DNA from: an uncultured Clostridia bacterium
GTDB taxonomy: Bacteria > Bacillota > Clostridia > TANB77 > CAG-508
Length of the DNA: 6,389 nt
Assembly: GCA_944392065.1 (NCBI GenBank)
Contig: CALXVO010000069.1
Span: forward strand, 1-6,389
Direction: 5' to 3'
This document shows, in pieces, positions 6,258-6,389 of this stretch. The position numbers and the translations under genes are program-made. The notes beneath the pieces were generated by a model. The model ran no database searches, was not told the origin of the DNA, and saw nothing but the letters and a program-made list of their open reading frames with translations. How positions within the stretch are numbered: the first letter of the stretch is position 1; every line of letters begins with the position of its first letter.

Positions 6258-6380
6258 TTGAAGGGTGGAATAAAAACATTAGCTATGTGGCTAATTATAG
6301 GCATAATATTTATAGTATTATTAACTTCTATATTGGATAATAGCAATAATAAATTTGTATATTTTGAATTGATTGAGTAA
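6258..6380 (+). CDS. ftsH: N-terminal fragment of an FtsH-like membrane AAA+ protease, interrupted by an in-frame TAA
   Basis: The frame starts at TTG (6258), with an excellent AAAGGAGG site (6241-6248) nine bases upstream, and codes for 40 residues. It begins with a short basic segment including GGIKTLAMW, then one hydrophobic membrane segment (about residues 8-26), then DNSNNKFVYFELIE. This matches how clostridial FtsH begins: short cytoplasmic tail, transmembrane helix, then an extracytoplasmic domain opening with a Y-S-E-L-I-x-x-I-like stretch. Position after tilS is the classic Firmicutes context. TAA stands at 6378-6380, where the family usually has a sense codon, and the next codons (ATA GAA GAA, Ile-Glu-Glu) read as a natural continuation, so a single AAA-to-TAA change would explain the break. 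The window ends nine bases later. An upstream TTG at 6180 in the same frame only reads through the repeat and is not a credible start. Alternatives are a sequencing error or an unrelated small membrane protein. Confidence 0.6.
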   Translation: MKGGIKTLAMWLIIGIIFIVLLTSILDNSNNKFVYFELIE

Positions 6381-6389
6381 ATAGAAGAA

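Overview
The window is AT-rich chromosomal DNA from a low-GC Bacillota, most likely of the Clostridia type. The evidence is core genes with Firmicutes-like sequences (RpoC C-terminus, GdpP, L9, DnaB/DnaC helicase, TilS, FtsH-like N-terminus), strong AGGAGG-type ribosome binding sites, TTGACA/TATAAT-type promoters and A-rich codon use. TAA or TAG ends every gene and nothing requires a non-standard genetic code. I cannot assign a genus.

Layout: (1) 1-585, the 3' end of rpoC on the + strand, followed by a perfect 18-bp hairpin (597-635), a second hairpin (640-669) and a third (683-717) that looks like the terminator of the convergent gene. (2) 720-2705/2717, gdpP on the - strand, encoding a membrane-anchored PAS/degenerate-GGDEF/DHH-DHHA1 cyclic-di-AMP phosphodiesterase with a near-consensus promoter. 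(3) 2856-4780, rplI and then the replicative helicase gene on the + strand, closed by a textbook terminator at 4799-4834. (4) 4919-6010, tilS with its own promoter, encoding a short protein that lacks the usual C-terminal domain. (5) 6011-6389, a promoter, a palindromic REP-like element and a strong ribosome binding site, then a TTG-initiated reading frame matching the N-terminus of FtsH but stopped by an in-frame TAA after 40 codons.

Most of this is housekeeping: transcription (RpoC), translation (L9), replication (DnaB-type helicase), tRNA-Ile decoding (TilS), nucleotide second-messenger turnover (GdpP) and membrane proteolysis (FtsH). gdpP, rplI and the helicase gene form a conserved Firmicutes cluster, but here gdpP is flipped and has its own promoter. 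tilS and ftsH are also classic neighbours, but no hpt lies between them. I see no convincing novel system. The points most worth a second look are the broken ftsH start, the repeat element between its promoter and ribosome binding site, the related repeat at the rpoC/gdpP junction, and the short TilS.
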